64,000 nt of DNA from Paenibacillus sp. FJAT-26967 (GCF_001541095.1 NZ_LMXH01000001.1:1066048-1130047); one strand, 5' to 3'. Numbered from the stretch's first letter, positions 37,182 to 46,165 are shown. The notes: a model not told the origin generated them from the sequence alone. Made by a program: numbers and translations.

Positions 37182-38141
37182 ATGCGGAAGAAGCGTATCG
37201 CTATGTTGGGGCCGGGAACGTTCTCGGAGGAGAGCGTTCACCATTTTCTGGGCACAGCCGATTACGAGTATGTACCTTTCAAGCTGATTTCGGATGTATT
37301 CCTGGCTACAGCTTCGGGTGAGACAGACTACAGCGTAATACCGATTGAGAATACGATTGAGGGTTCCGTTACCCTGCATATTGATTGGCTGGTTCATGAA
37401 GTAGACCTGCCGATGCGTGCGGAGTGGGTCTATCCGATTGATATGAACCTGATCGGTTTGCCGTCGATCACTGCTGAAGCCTCCGTGTCTTCCAATGAAA
37501 CACGACTGGAAAGACTGGAGAGCGGGGAGCTGAAGCTGGTTCCTCCGGCCTCATGGTCGAAGATAACCAAAGTATTCTCCCATACGGTCGCTCTGGCCCA
37601 GTGCCGCAGATTTCTGCGTACTTATCTGCCGCAGGCTGAGATCGAGCTGATGGGCTCCAATGGCGAAAGCGTCCGTCTCGTCCGGGAACTGGGCGATCCG
37701 AACGTGGTAGCCATCGGAACGATGAATGCGGCGGGCATGTATGAAATGGGTGTCCTGGCTTCCCAAATTCAGGACAACCCGGACAACTCGACCCGTTTTA
37801 TTCTAATCGGCCGGGACGAAATCGAATTCGCTTCCGCCGGGAAGATGAAAACAACTATACTGGTCACGCCTCCCGACGATTATCCGGGCGCTCTCCACCA
37901 AGCGCTGTCTGCTTTTGCATGGCGCCGGATTAACTTGTCACGTCTGGAGTCTCGTCCGACGAAGCGTAAACTGGGCAAGTATTATTTTTATATGGATGTA
38001 GAGGGCTCTAAGGATTCTGTACTGGTCCGTGCCGCTTTTGAAGAGATAGAAGCAATCGGTTGTCAAGTCCGTGTACTGGGCTGTTATCCAAGTTATAACT
38101 ATGAGGTCCAGCGCCAGGAGGGAATTTCCTCTCTATCCTAG
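37182..38141 (+). CDS. pheA: Prephenate dehydratase
   Basis: A 319-residue enzyme converting prephenate to phenylpyruvate in phenylalanine synthesis. The catalytic region includes DYSVIPIENTIEGSVTLHIDWL and the C-terminal ACT domain carries the ESRPTKRKLGKYYFY motif (ESRP binds phenylalanine for feedback inhibition). AAGGAG lies ten bases before the ATG. It ends the pheB-hom-thrC-thrB-pheA operon, joining phenylalanine and threonine synthesis. It is somewhat longer than B. subtilis PheA (285). Confidence 0.97.
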   Translation: MRKKRIAMLGPGTFSEESVHHFLGTADYEYVPFKLISDVFLATASGETDYSVIPIENTIEGSVTLHIDWLVHEVDLPMRAEWVYPIDMNLIGLPSITAEASVSSNETRLERLESGELKLVPPASWSKITKVFSHTVALAQCRRFLRTYLPQAEIELMGSNGESVRLVRELGDPNVVAIGTMNAAGMYEMGVLASQIQDNPDNSTRFILIGRDEIEFASAGKMKTTILVTPPDDYPGALHQALSAFAWRRINLSRLESRPTKRKLGKYYFYMDVEGSKDSVLVRAAFEEIEAIGCQVRVLGCYPSYNYEVQRQEGISSLS

Positions 38142-38231
38142 GAGTACATCTGCATGGATGGCTTTAGCGTATACAAATAAAGGCGAAAAACAGAGCTGAA
38201 ATCGTTCTTAGCCGAATAAGATAAAAGTTAG

Positions 38232-38274
38232 GCCCGTTATCCTGGGAGATATATTCCATGGCAGCGGGCTTTTC
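38232..38274 (+). terminator. Weak possible terminator after pheA
   Basis: GCCCG can pair with CGGGC with inner partial pairing, followed by only four T. The rest of 38142-38433 shows nothing else definite. Confidence 0.3.
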
Positions 38275-38433
38275 CACGTTCCTTCCTTGCATGCTGCTGC
38301 GCCTGTCCGCAGGGGGCCCCGAAAGTTTTTTTGTTCAACGGGGATGTCAAATGCCCAGGGGCGCGCATAAGATGTAATGTTCATTCGGATTGGGGAAGAC
38401 CGAAACGTACTTAGAAGAAGGAGGTAACACCCG

Positions 38434-40812
38434 TTGAAAATCCATATGGTCAAGAAGGGGGATTCCCTGTATAAAATCGCCGAAAAATACAAAGTTGATC
38501 TGCAGAAACTGATCGAAGCGAATCCCCAAATTGCCAATCCTGAAGTTATCCAGGTCGGTGACAAGGTGAAAATTCCGAGTGTACCGACGAAACCGCAGCA
38601 TCCCGTACCGGAGCATGCGGTCAAGCACATTGTCCAGCAAGGCGATACACTTTGGAAGCTGTCCAAGGCATGGGGCATACCGCTCAAGGAAATCATCGAG
38701 GCGAATGCCCAGTTGAAGAATCCGAGTGTGCTGATGACGGGAGAAATTGTGTATATCCCCAAAAAGGGACAAAACACGGGGCATCCAGGTCAAACAGGCG
38801 GAACAGGCAGCATAGGCAGCTCGGAAGGGAGTCATACAGGCACGGGAGGCGGCGGTAATATTCCAGGCAAGAAAAACACCGCTCCGCTAACTCCGGCCGC
38901 TCCGGCGCCTGCTCCGGAACCCGAGCAAGTCGAGACACCTCCGCAGCCTGAGAAAGAAGAAGCGGAATTGGTCATTCCGCTTCCGGAAGTAAAGCTTGAG
39001 GTGCAAATGGAGTTGGAGCCTGCACCGGCACCTCAGCCTCCGGTGCAGCCGCTTCCGCCCGTTCAGCCTGAGGTGCCTCAGTATCAGCTGCCTCAGATTG
39101 AGCTGCCTCCTATGCAGCTCCCTCAAATTCCTGCGGCCCCTCAGCAGCAGATTTATGTGCCGGTAGAGAAGGAGGAGCCTTGTCCTCCTCCATATGTCAC
39201 TTATTCGCATTACGAGCAGAATGTTCAGATTCAGCAAGTCTCGGAAGGCTGTGAAGAATCTCTGCCTATGATCGAGCCTTGCCCTCCGTATGCGCCATTC
39301 CCGTCACCCGCATTTGTTGGAGGAGCCCATGCATATGGACACGGACAACATCATGTTATGCACCCGTGGCAGGGGCATGAGCCTTCGTCCGGAGGCCACT
39401 TCGGGAAACACGAACACGATCCTTGCTGCCAGGAAACCGCTGTACCTTATGGGGCATTTGCTGCGCATGGCAGCTGGGGAGAGGGACCCATGCCTCCATA
39501 TCCGGAAGTGGAGATTCCGGAAGCAGTGTCTTACCAGTTCCAAGAAGGCGGGAATCTGGAACAACATCCGTCGGGCGGTCAGCCTTCACAGCCGTGGTAC
39601 GGTTCCCAGCAGGGTCTGCATGGGATAGGTACAGGTGCGCCAGAAGTGAATCTCAGCACTCCTTATACGACCGGAGAATCCTTCAACGTGCCGCAGCAGC
39701 CATGCGCTGTGCCGCAGCATGCAGAGCAGGCGTATAGCGCGCCGCAGTTATTCGTGCAAGCGCCGTACGGGCAAGGGGCGGTAGAGCAGTCGTATGGCGC
39801 GCCGCAGTCATTCGCGCAAGCGCCGTACGGGCAAGGGCCGGTAGAGCAGGCGTATAGCGCGCCGCAGTCATTCGCGCAAGCGCCGTACGGGCAAGGGCCG
39901 GTAGAGCAGGCTTATGGCGCGCCGCAGCCATTCGCGCAAGCGCCGTACGGGCAAGTGCACGCAGAGCAGGCGTATGGCGCGCCACAGCCATTCGCGCAAG
40001 CGCCGTACGGGCAAGGGCCGGTAGAGCAGGCGTATAGCGCGCCGCAGTCATTCGCGCAAGCGCCGTACGGGCAAATGCACGCAGAGCAGTCGTATGGCGC
40101 GCCGCAGCCATTCGCCCAAGCGCCATACGGCCAAGTGCACGCAGAGCAGTCGTATAGCGCGCCACAGTCATATGCACCGACACCGTACGGTCAAGCGCAT
40201 GCAGAGCAGCCGCCCAGCCTGCAGCAGCCTTTCATTCAGACACCGCACGCCCAGCCGCCCTTCCCTCATACGGCGGGGAAGAAGGACTGCGGCTGCGGTT
40301 GCGGCGGGGCCAAGAAAGCACAAGCATGGCAGGGGAACGCGCCCTTTCCGGTCCAACAGCCGGGCCCTGGCTTTCAGCAGGTCTCAACCCAACAGCTGAC
40401 GCCCTTCACTACTTACGGCCAGCCGGATTGGCAGTCTATATGCCCGCCAGCGGCACCGGGGCCTTATGGCATGATGCAGCCGCACGAGGCTGTACATCCA
40501 TATGCGCCATACCCGCAGCCGGCATATCCTGTCATGATGGATCGTGAAGGTGAGGAAGCAGCCGAGAGGCTGAATTCGCTTGCCGAAGCAGGCGAGGGTG
40601 CAGAGAATGCGGAAGCCCGTCTTCACTTGATCGAGAATGAAGGAGAAGGTGTAGAGGCGGAGGCTTCGGGATCAGCCGGGAAAAATGCGAAAATTAAAGG
40701 TTCGAAAAAAGCGAAGCCTGCGAGAACGACTATGCGTGCGGTTGTCCGCAAATCCGTAAAAAAAGCGGATAAAGCCGAAACCGGCATTAACTTGCCCTGG
40801 ATGAACGTGTAA
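38434..40812 (+). CDS. safA: SafA-like spore coat morphogenetic protein with LysM domains
   Basis: A 792-residue protein. Two LysM domains lie at residues 3-48 and 64-109 (KKGDSLYKIAEKY and QQGDTLWKLSKAW), which bind peptidoglycan. The rest is low-complexity, rich in Pro, Gln, Gly, Tyr and His, with a block of 20-residue tandem repeats at 430-589, a cysteine cluster (DCGCGCGG, C619/621/623) and a basic tail. In B. subtilis SafA uses N-terminal LysM to localise to the cortex/coat boundary and guides coat assembly. Position near pheA and before bofC matches. There is no signal peptide, as expected for a protein made in the mother cell. Tyrosine/glutamine repeats could be crosslinked by coat enzymes; that is inference. 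Confidence 0.85.
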   Translation: MKIHMVKKGDSLYKIAEKYKVDLQKLIEANPQIANPEVIQVGDKVKIPSVPTKPQHPVPEHAVKHIVQQGDTLWKLSKAWGIPLKEIIEANAQLKNPSVLMTGEIVYIPKKGQNTGHPGQTGGTGSIGSSEGSHTGTGGGGNIPGKKNTAPLTPAAPAPAPEPEQVETPPQPEKEEAELVIPLPEVKLEVQMELEPAPAPQPPVQPLPPVQPEVPQYQLPQIELPPMQLPQIPAAPQQQIYVPVEKEEPCPPPYVTYSHYEQNVQIQQVSEGCEESLPMIEPCPPYAPFPSPAFVGGAHAYGHGQHHVMHPWQGHEPSSGGHFGKHEHDPCCQETAVPYGAFAAHGSWGEGPMPPYPEVEIPEAVSYQFQEGGNLEQHPSGGQPSQPWYGSQQGLHGIGTGAPEVNLSTPYTTGESFNVPQQPCAVPQHAEQAYSAPQLFVQAPYGQGAVEQSYGAPQSFAQAPYGQGPVEQAYSAPQSFAQAPYGQGPVEQAYGAPQPFAQAPYGQVHAEQAYGAPQPFAQAPYGQGPVEQAYSAPQSFAQAPYGQMHAEQSYGAPQPFAQAPYGQVHAEQSYSAPQSYAPTPYGQAHAEQPPSLQQPFIQTPHAQPPFPHTAGKKDCGCGCGGAKKAQAWQGNAPFPVQQPGPGFQQVSTQQLTPFTTYGQPDWQSICPPAAPGPYGMMQPHEAVHPYAPYPQPAYPVMMDREGEEAAERLNSLAEAGEGAENAEARLHLIENEGEGVEAEASGSAGKNAKIKGSKKAKPARTTMRAVVRKSVKKADKAETGINLPWMNV
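39721..40200 (+). repeat. Eight 60-base tandem repeats in the coat gene
   Basis: Eight units of exactly 60 bases encode 20 residues each (pattern EQAYSAPQSFAQAPYGQG), with a degenerate ninth at 40201-40260. Units differ at a few positions, giving two end types (QGPVEQ and Q-HAEQ) mixed along the array, as expected from unequal crossover or gene conversion. Synonymous sites are almost identical, so the expansion is recent. Confidence 0.97.
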
Positions 40813-40885
40813 TTCACGTTGATACCACGATGGCTTCGTGTGTCAGATCTTGATGGGATCGGAAGATCCCGCGAGCTGTTTGAAT

Positions 40886-40930
40886 TCCCTGCACGCTATC
40901 CGTCAACGGAAGCGAGCGGGGACTTTTTTT
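40886..40930 (+). terminator. Terminator after the coat gene
   Basis: A long hairpin with two A/A mismatches (TCCCTGC and CGCT pairing with AGCG and GCGGGGA) and a run of seven T. A second hairpin GGGATC-GGAA-GATCCC lies upstream at about 40855. Confidence 0.8.
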
Positions 40931-41064
40931 GTGGCATTTCCCTCTTTTTCCTGCCGGATTCCGTTTATACAACGGGCTGCAGCGAATGCAGATGGCAATA
41001 CATGTATAAGCCTATTTTTCCCGGGAAACAATAAGGAAAACCGAGGATAGAAGGGGATGCCGTA

Positions 41065-41742
41065 ATGGTTTACAACCTGCTCAAGCAGCTGAAGAAAAAA
41101 CTCCGTCTTAAGCGTAAACGGCTGATTTTTAGCGCCTTTTTATTGCTGGCTGGAACTGCATGTTATCTGGTTCTTTACGATTCCCCCCTAACGACTTATA
41201 GAGAAGCAAGCGTACCGGTGCGGTCTGTATTCACGCCTGAAATAGACAATGCTTTAAAAGAAGAGCAGGAGCATGTGCTCCAGCTGATCGAAACGGAGGG
41301 GGGAAAACGTCCCGCCTTTATTCAGCGGACTTATGTATGCGGGGAGGAGCAGGAGGAGCTGGGGTTGAAGACGGCTCAAGAAATCGCAGACATTCACCGG
41401 GCGCATCCGGGCTGGGCTGTGAATCTGGACTCCAGCGGCACCGTATTTTTTACGCAGCATATTGACGATCTCTCTCCTAAATGTAAGCAAAATGCGTACT
41501 TTGGATTGGATGAAAGCGGGAATCTGTCCCTGTTCGACGGCCTTCCGGCCGACGATAAAGTCATTCGGACGTTCTTCCAGCTGAATATCGAATACCTGGA
41601 AAGCAGTCTGCCGCAGGAAACAGTCAAACAACTTCACGAAGGAATCCGGGTATCGGACGTTGCTGAATTTAACAGCGTTCTATCCACTTTCAGTGATTAT
41701 GCCATTCAAGAGAGCGAGAAAGTCATATCGCCTAAATATTAA
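41065..41742 (+). CDS. bofC: BofC-like intercompartmental signalling protein
   Basis: A 225-residue protein with an N-terminal membrane/signal helix at about residues 19-37 (RLIFSAFLLLAGTACYLVLY). The C-terminal domain shows BofC motifs: AFIQRTYVCGEEQEE, FTQHIDDLSPKCKQNAYFGLDESGNLSLFDG, IRTFFQLNIEYLES and LHEGIRV. In B. subtilis BofC delays SpoIVB-dependent activation of SigmaK from the forespore. The window also holds spoIVFA/FB, the other side of that checkpoint. It follows the SafA-like gene and precedes the ruv genes as in B. subtilis. Confidence 0.85.
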   Translation: MVYNLLKQLKKKLRLKRKRLIFSAFLLLAGTACYLVLYDSPLTTYREASVPVRSVFTPEIDNALKEEQEHVLQLIETEGGKRPAFIQRTYVCGEEQEELGLKTAQEIADIHRAHPGWAVNLDSSGTVFFTQHIDDLSPKCKQNAYFGLDESGNLSLFDGLPADDKVIRTFFQLNIEYLESSLPQETVKQLHEGIRVSDVAEFNSVLSTFSDYAIQESEKVISPKY

Positions 41743-41785
41743 CCCGGGAAGCCGGAACACATTAATTCGTATAAAATCCACAAAA

Positions 41786-41830
41786 CAAAGCAAGCTGGCA
41801 AACTCCGTGAGGAATGGTCAGCTTGTTTGT
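41786..41830. terminator. Terminator between convergent bofC and SurA-like genes
   Basis: CAAGCTG (41791-41797) pairs with CAGCTTG (41819-41825), extended by A/T pairs, with T-rich flanks on both strands. Confidence 0.5.
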
Positions 41831-42507
41831 CATTTCAGGGAATACCGGTCATCCTTGACTGTCACATAATCTGTTAAGGCTTCTTGATACAATTTCTCTT
41901 TGTGAGTTTCCAAGGCTTGAGAGAACGTTTCCTGCTGATTAGCATCGGTAATTTGGGGCAGTGTTTTATTATCTATCCACTTTTTGATGAGCTTTTGGTT
42001 AATGAGAAGTTCCTGGTACTGTTTAGGAGCTATTTCGTTCCAATATTTTTCTTCCGATACACCATAAGTGTCGATAAATTGTTTCTGCAAGGCTTGAACA
42101 TCGGCCGGCTGCTGCGAGAGGAGTTGTTTGAGTCTTTCTGCCTCTTGTTTCCCTTCTTCTAAACTTACCGTTATTTGCTGTTTCTTTGCTTCTACTAAGA
42201 TAATCTTCTCTATTATTATTTCTTTAAGCAAAAGATTTTCATCTATGCCATCTGTTAGTTGCTGCCCCGACATTGAAGCTGCTGATTTTTTTATGGCTTT
42301 ATAATTCTCTAAATCTAGTTTTGAAATCGTATAATCTCCAACTTGCACGAGAGGTCCGGAAGTTTCTTTTTTATTATGAGCAAGCTGTGTTTTTAATCCG
42401 CTTAAGACCGGATCAGGTTTTACACCGCCATAGGCTATGGAGCCCGCTGCTGCACAAGCTGCAAGGACAAGTGTAAGTGAGAGTACCCGTATTCTTTTTC
42501 TGTTCAC
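41830..42507 (-). CDS. SurA/PrsA-like chaperone domain protein without PPIase domain
   Basis: A 225-residue exported protein. A hydrophobic signal (VLSLTLVLAACAAAGS) contains a possible lipobox LAAC at residues 15-18, so it may be a lipoprotein; a cleaved signal is also possible. The mature part is helical and resembles the N- and C-terminal helices of SurA/PrsA chaperones (VQVGDYTISKLDLENYKA, DENLLLKEIIIEKIILVEA, AERLKQLLSQ). The parvulin proline-isomerase domain between such helices is absent. The gene starts with GTG and is AT-rich compared with its neighbours. It probably binds exported clients, but no partner is visible. Confidence 0.7.
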   Translation of the reverse strand: MNRKRIRVLSLTLVLAACAAAGSIAYGGVKPDPVLSGLKTQLAHNKKETSGPLVQVGDYTISKLDLENYKAIKKSAASMSGQQLTDGIDENLLLKEIIIEKIILVEAKKQQITVSLEEGKQEAERLKQLLSQQPADVQALQKQFIDTYGVSEEKYWNEIAPKQYQELLINQKLIKKWIDNKTLPQITDANQQETFSQALETHKEKLYQEALTDYVTVKDDRYSLK

Positions 42508-42734
42508 CTGCTTCTCAACCCCTATTCGATATTTATAAACAACGGAGCGGGAGCGACATGGATGCTATCAAAACCAAAGAAAATTGAGCATCTCATTTCT
42601 TTTGAATATAACATAAAAGGTAAAATATGTATATTGGAACAGGCGCACTAAGTGTTTTATTTGGCAGTAAGCGCATGGCACGCATATGTACCAGGCTCCA
42701 GCGGGCTTCATTCAATCCCTCAAAAAATTGCCGA

Positions 42735-42763
42735 TATCCCTTTGCCTCTGAATTTGCTATAAT
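42735..42763 (+). promoter_or_regulatory. ruvC: Extended -10 promoter for ruvC
   Basis: TTTGCTATAAT ending at 42763 is a consensus extended -10; the -35 is poor. The ruvC start is about 60 bases downstream. Confidence 0.6.
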
Positions 42764-42821
42764 AAAAATTGATACATATGTTCGCTTTTTAAAACGGGCA
42801 TGCGATGGGAGAGATTACGTT

Positions 42822-43325
42822 TTGCGCATACTTGGGATCGATCCGGGGATTGCTATTGTCGGTTTTGGCTTCATTGATAAAATCGGCAGCAAACTGACCC
42901 CTGTTCAATACGGCTGCATCCAGACGGAAGCCCATACAGATCCGGGGCTGCGTCTTAAGCAGGTTTATGATGCGACATGCCAGCTTTTAGACAAATACAA
43001 GCCCGATGCTATGGGGATAGAGAAGCTGTTTTTTAACCGCAATGTCACGACGGCTTTTACGGTCGGTCAAGCAAGGGGAGTTGTCATACTTGCGGCTGTA
43101 CAGCGGGGGATTCCTGTAGGCGAATATACGCCTCTTCAGGTTAAACAGGCTGTGGTAGGCTATGGGAAGGCGGAGAAAATCCAGGTGCAGGAGATGGTGC
43201 GGATGTTTCTCAAATTATCGGCTATCCCCAAACCGGATGACGTGGCGGATGCGCTCGCAGTTGCGATTTGTCACGCACATTCTTCTACCCTCCAAGATAA
43301 AATAAAAGAGGTTACAAAACGATGA
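42822..43325 (+). CDS. ruvC: Holliday junction resolvase RuvC
   Basis: A 167-residue endonuclease that resolves Holliday junctions with RuvAB. Catalytic acidic residues lie in LGIDPG near the N-terminus, MGIEKLFF, and DVADALAVAICH near the C-terminus. I start at a TTG ten bases after GGGAG; a longer in-frame extension upstream lacks an SD and homology. B. subtilis lacks RuvC and relies on RecU, so its presence argues for Paenibacillaceae. Its stop overlaps the ruvA ATG (ATGA). Confidence 0.95.
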   Translation: MRILGIDPGIAIVGFGFIDKIGSKLTPVQYGCIQTEAHTDPGLRLKQVYDATCQLLDKYKPDAMGIEKLFFNRNVTTAFTVGQARGVVILAAVQRGIPVGEYTPLQVKQAVVGYGKAEKIQVQEMVRMFLKLSAIPKPDDVADALAVAICHAHSSTLQDKIKEVTKR

Positions 43326-43948
43326 TAGATTTCCTAAGAGGCAAGATAGCGGCACGCGAGCCGGAATATGTGGTTGTAGACGTTCATGGCGTAGGGTACC
43401 GGGTATTCTGCTCGAATCCTTATGTCTTTGGAACAAAAGAAGATATAGACGTAACGCTGTATACGCACTATCATGTGCGTGAAGACGCTCATTTGCTGTT
43501 CGGTTTCCCCACCCGGGAAGAACAGGTATTGTTCCGGCAGTTGATCGACGTGAGCGGAATCGGCCCCAAAGTAGCGCTCGGCATCTTAGCCGGCGGCAAA
43601 CCCGAAACGGTCGTCGCGGCTATCCAGCAGGAGAATATTGCTTTCCTGACGAAGCTTCCCGGCATTGGCAAGAAGACGGCCCAGCGCCTTATTTTTGATC
43701 TCAAAGAAAAGCTCGGCAAGCTGACGGTCACCGACCATGATCTGGCGGTTTCCTTCGGGTTGATCGATCCTCAGGATGAGGCTGGTGCGCAGGGCGTATG
43801 GGGCGAAGTCAAACAAGGTCTGCTCGCGCTCGGCTATACGGATGCGGAAGCAGATCGTGCATGGGCCCGGATTCAGCCCAAAATCAAAGATTCGGATCCT
43901 GCCGATGTGATTATGAAACAAGCTCTGCAGGCGCTGTTTCAACTGTAG
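43322..43948 (+). CDS. ruvA: Holliday junction DNA helicase subunit RuvA
   Basis: A 208-residue protein that binds four-way DNA junctions. Domain I starts MIDFLRGKIAAREPEYVVVDV; domain II has two helix-hairpin-helix motifs (VSGIGPKVALGIL and LPGIGKKTAQRLIFDLKEKLG); domain III, which contacts RuvB, is at the C-terminus. It overlaps ruvC by four bases and is followed by ruvB after 18 bases. Confidence 0.98.
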   Translation: MIDFLRGKIAAREPEYVVVDVHGVGYRVFCSNPYVFGTKEDIDVTLYTHYHVREDAHLLFGFPTREEQVLFRQLIDVSGIGPKVALGILAGGKPETVVAAIQQENIAFLTKLPGIGKKTAQRLIFDLKEKLGKLTVTDHDLAVSFGLIDPQDEAGAQGVWGEVKQGLLALGYTDAEADRAWARIQPKIKDSDPADVIMKQALQALFQL

Positions 43949-43966
43949 GCTCTGAGGGAGGTTGCC

Positions 43967-44971
43967 ATGGAAGACCGGATTATTTCCGCGAACTTAATGA
44001 TGGAAGACGAAGTCGTCGAATTCAGCCTGCGCCCCCGTTATCTGGCCGAGTACATCGGACAGACGCAGGCGAAGGAGAATCTCAAGATATATATCGAAGC
44101 GGCTAAGATGCGCAACGAAGCGCTGGATCATGTACTGCTTTACGGGCCTCCGGGCCTCGGCAAAACAACGCTCTCGAACATTATCGCCAATGAGCTTGGC
44201 GTTAATATCCGCACGACAAGCGGCCCGGCCATCGAGCGGCCGGGTGATCTTGCTGCGATTCTGACGAATCTGCAGCAGGGGGACGTGCTCTTCATCGACG
44301 AGATTCACCGCCTCCACCGGACTGTGGAGGAAGTGCTGTATCCGGCGATGGAGGATTTTGCGCTCGATATTATTATCGGCAAGGGGCCAAGCGCGCGTTC
44401 GGTACGATTGGATCTGCCGCCTTTCACGCTGATCGGCGCGACAACCCGTGCCGGGCTGCTGTCCGCGCCGCTTCGGGACCGCTTCGGGGTAATCTCGCGG
44501 CTTGAATTCTACACCGTCGATGAGCTGTCTTACATCGTCAGCCGTACCTGCGATATTCTGCAGGTACAGATCATCGGCGATGCTTCCCGCGAGATCGGGA
44601 TGCGATCCAGAGGGACGCCGAGGATCGCCAACCGGCTGCTGAAGCGGGTAAGGGATTTTGCGCAGGTGAAGGGTGACGGGATCATCACGGTAGAACTTGC
44701 GCGTGCAGCGCTTAAGCATATACAAGTGGATGACCTCGGACTCGATGAGGTCGATCATAAAATGCTCCGCGCAATCATTACTTCGTTCCGCGGAGGGCCG
44801 GTCGGTCTGGATACGATCGCGGCCACGATCGGGGAAGAGAGCCAGACGATTGAGGATGTCTACGAGCCTTATTTGCTCCAGATCGGCTTCCTTCAGCGTA
44901 CGCCCCGGGGACGGATGGTCACGAATCAAGCGTACACTCACTTGGGACTTCCGATTCCGGAGCAGGGATAG
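43967..44971 (+). CDS. ruvB: Holliday junction branch migration ATPase RuvB
   Basis: A 334-residue AAA+ motor. Walker A is GPPGLGKTT, Walker [10 protein letters not shown], sensor 1 [19 protein letters not shown], and the C-terminal winged helix includes [26 protein letters not shown]. It forms hexamers driving branch migration on RuvA-bound junctions. GGGAGG lies before the ATG. The ruvCAB set is complete and ends at a strong terminator. Confidence 0.99.
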   Translation: MEDRIISANLMMEDEVVEFSLRPRYLAEYIGQTQAKENLKIYIEAAKMRNEALDHVLLYGPPGLGKTTLSNIIANELGVNIRTTSGPAIERPGDLAAILTNLQQGDVLFIDEIHRLHRTVEEVLYPAMEDFALDIIIGKGPSARSVRLDLPPFTLIGATTRAGLLSAPLRDRFGVISRLEFYTVDELSYIVSRTCDILQVQIIGDASREIGMRSRGTPRIANRLLKRVRDFAQVKGDGIITVELARAALKHIQVDDLGLDEVDHKMLRAIITSFRGGPVGLDTIAATIGEESQTIEDVYEPYLLQIGFLQRTPRGRMVTNQAYTHLGLPIPEQG

Positions 44972-44994
44972 AATAGAACTTAACGTACTTAAAG

Positions 44995-45039
44995 ACGTAC
45001 AGATCAGGCGCCAACGGGTGCAGGTCTGTACGTTTTTTT
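44995..45039 (+). terminator. Terminator after ruvB
   Basis: ACGTACAGA pairs with TCTGTACGT and is followed by seven T; the loop has further partial pairing. Confidence 0.85.
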
Positions 45040-45100
45040 ACAGGTGAATACGATTTGACAAGCAAATAACCGAACGATATGATTATAGTATGTTATTTGC

Positions 45101-45123
45101 GAACGATGTTCGCATATACGAAC
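45101..45123. promoter_or_regulatory. Putative IclR operator, first copy
   Basis: The site reads GAAC-N3-GTTC-N8-GAAC, with TGCGAAC-GAT-GTTCGCA as a perfect inverted repeat. It lies 16 bases before the IclR start codon. The same spacing recurs after the gene. Confidence 0.65.
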
Positions 45124-45138
45124 GATGCGGGGGTCCCT

Positions 45139-45921
45139 ATGGAAAACACAAAGATTAATAAGTCTGCCGCACGAGTGATGGATATCTTAGTGCTGTTGTC
45201 CGAGAAGGATGAGCCGCTGACGATTTCCCAGATCGGCCGGGAATTGGAGATGCCCAAGAGCAGCACGTTCGAGCTGCTTAACACGATGGTGGAACGGGGA
45301 TTTCTTGAAACCAACCCGCAGCTCAAGACCTATAAGCTGGGACTTAGACTTTTTGAAGTCGGCGCTGCTTATCTATTTAATACGGATTTGCACAAAGAAG
45401 CACGGCCTTATTTGGAGTCTTTGATGGCGCGGACAGGTGAAACCGCTTTTCTGGCGATCGAGTCCAGCGGTGAGATTGTTTATCTGGATAAGACGGAAGC
45501 ACCTTCTTCCGTCCGGACAACTGCAACACTCGGCACGCGAAGTCCTATGCATACGACGGGCCTTGGCAAAGCGATGCTGGCTGCTTATCCGGATGCCAAA
45601 GTCAGAGAGCTGATCGGCGGCAAAGAGTTTGTGCAGCGTACCCCCAAAAGTATCGCGAATATGGAGGATCTGCTGGCCGAACTCGAAGCTACCCGGAAAC
45701 GGGGGTACTCTATTGATGACGAGGAGAACGAGTTTGATATTTTTTGTCTGGCTGTCCCTGTTTTCGATGCGTCTGACCGGCCGGTAGCTGCGATGAGTGT
45801 AGCGGGTCTGCTGCGGCGGATGACGGATTCGAGAATAGAAATGTGCGCCAATTATTTAACGGAAGCGGCGCTGGATGTATCCAGAAGATTAGGTTATCGT
45901 CACAATCGGCTTTTTCCCTAA
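45139..45921 (+). CDS. IclR-family transcriptional regulator, KdgR-like
   Basis: A 260-residue IclR regulator. The winged helix-turn-helix is at residues 5-65 (KSAARVMDILVLLSE, ISQIGRELEMPKSSTFELLNTM). The effector domain follows, with SPMHTTGLGKAMLAAYP and DEENEFDIFCLAVPVFD typical of the family. It stands directly before KDPG aldolase, so it is likely to sense a keto-deoxy-sugar acid, as KdgR does in other bacteria. Two matching operator-like sites flank it, which suggests autoregulation and control of the aldolase gene. The ATG has only a weak GGGGG site. Confidence 0.92.
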   Translation: MENTKINKSAARVMDILVLLSEKDEPLTISQIGRELEMPKSSTFELLNTMVERGFLETNPQLKTYKLGLRLFEVGAAYLFNTDLHKEARPYLESLMARTGETAFLAIESSGEIVYLDKTEAPSSVRTTATLGTRSPMHTTGLGKAMLAAYPDAKVRELIGGKEFVQRTPKSIANMEDLLAELEATRKRGYSIDDEENEFDIFCLAVPVFDASDRPVAAMSVAGLLRRMTDSRIEMCANYLTEAALDVSRRLGYRHNRLFP

Positions 45922-45955
45922 GGGTTAGAAGCCGCCTTTTTTAAAAACATATTAT

Positions 45956-45978
45956 GAACGTAGTTCGTATATGCGAAC
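45956..45978. promoter_or_regulatory. Putative IclR operator, second copy
   Basis: GAAC-N3-GTTC-N8-GAAC again (TATGAAC-GTA-GTTCGTATATGCGAAC), in the spacer before the KDPG aldolase gene, about 190 bases from its start codon. Confidence 0.65.
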
Positions 45979-46165
45979 AAATTATTTTTTCTGATCCCTC
46001 TATCTGATCTATTAATGAAGCGGACCGTTCAGGGATCTTGACGTAAGTTTAATTTGAAGAAAGTCCTTCCCCTCGCATAGCTCTTACCCTGCAATAGTCC
46101 CTGTTCAACAAACGGGTAATTCGAGAGGATCGTAGAAATTTAATAACTAAAGGAGAGAAAATAAC

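Noticed and set aside
39683-40183. Repetitive minus-strand frame opposite the coat gene repeats
   Set aside because: It mirrors the 60-base repeats of the coat gene on the other strand; low-complexity product and no SD.
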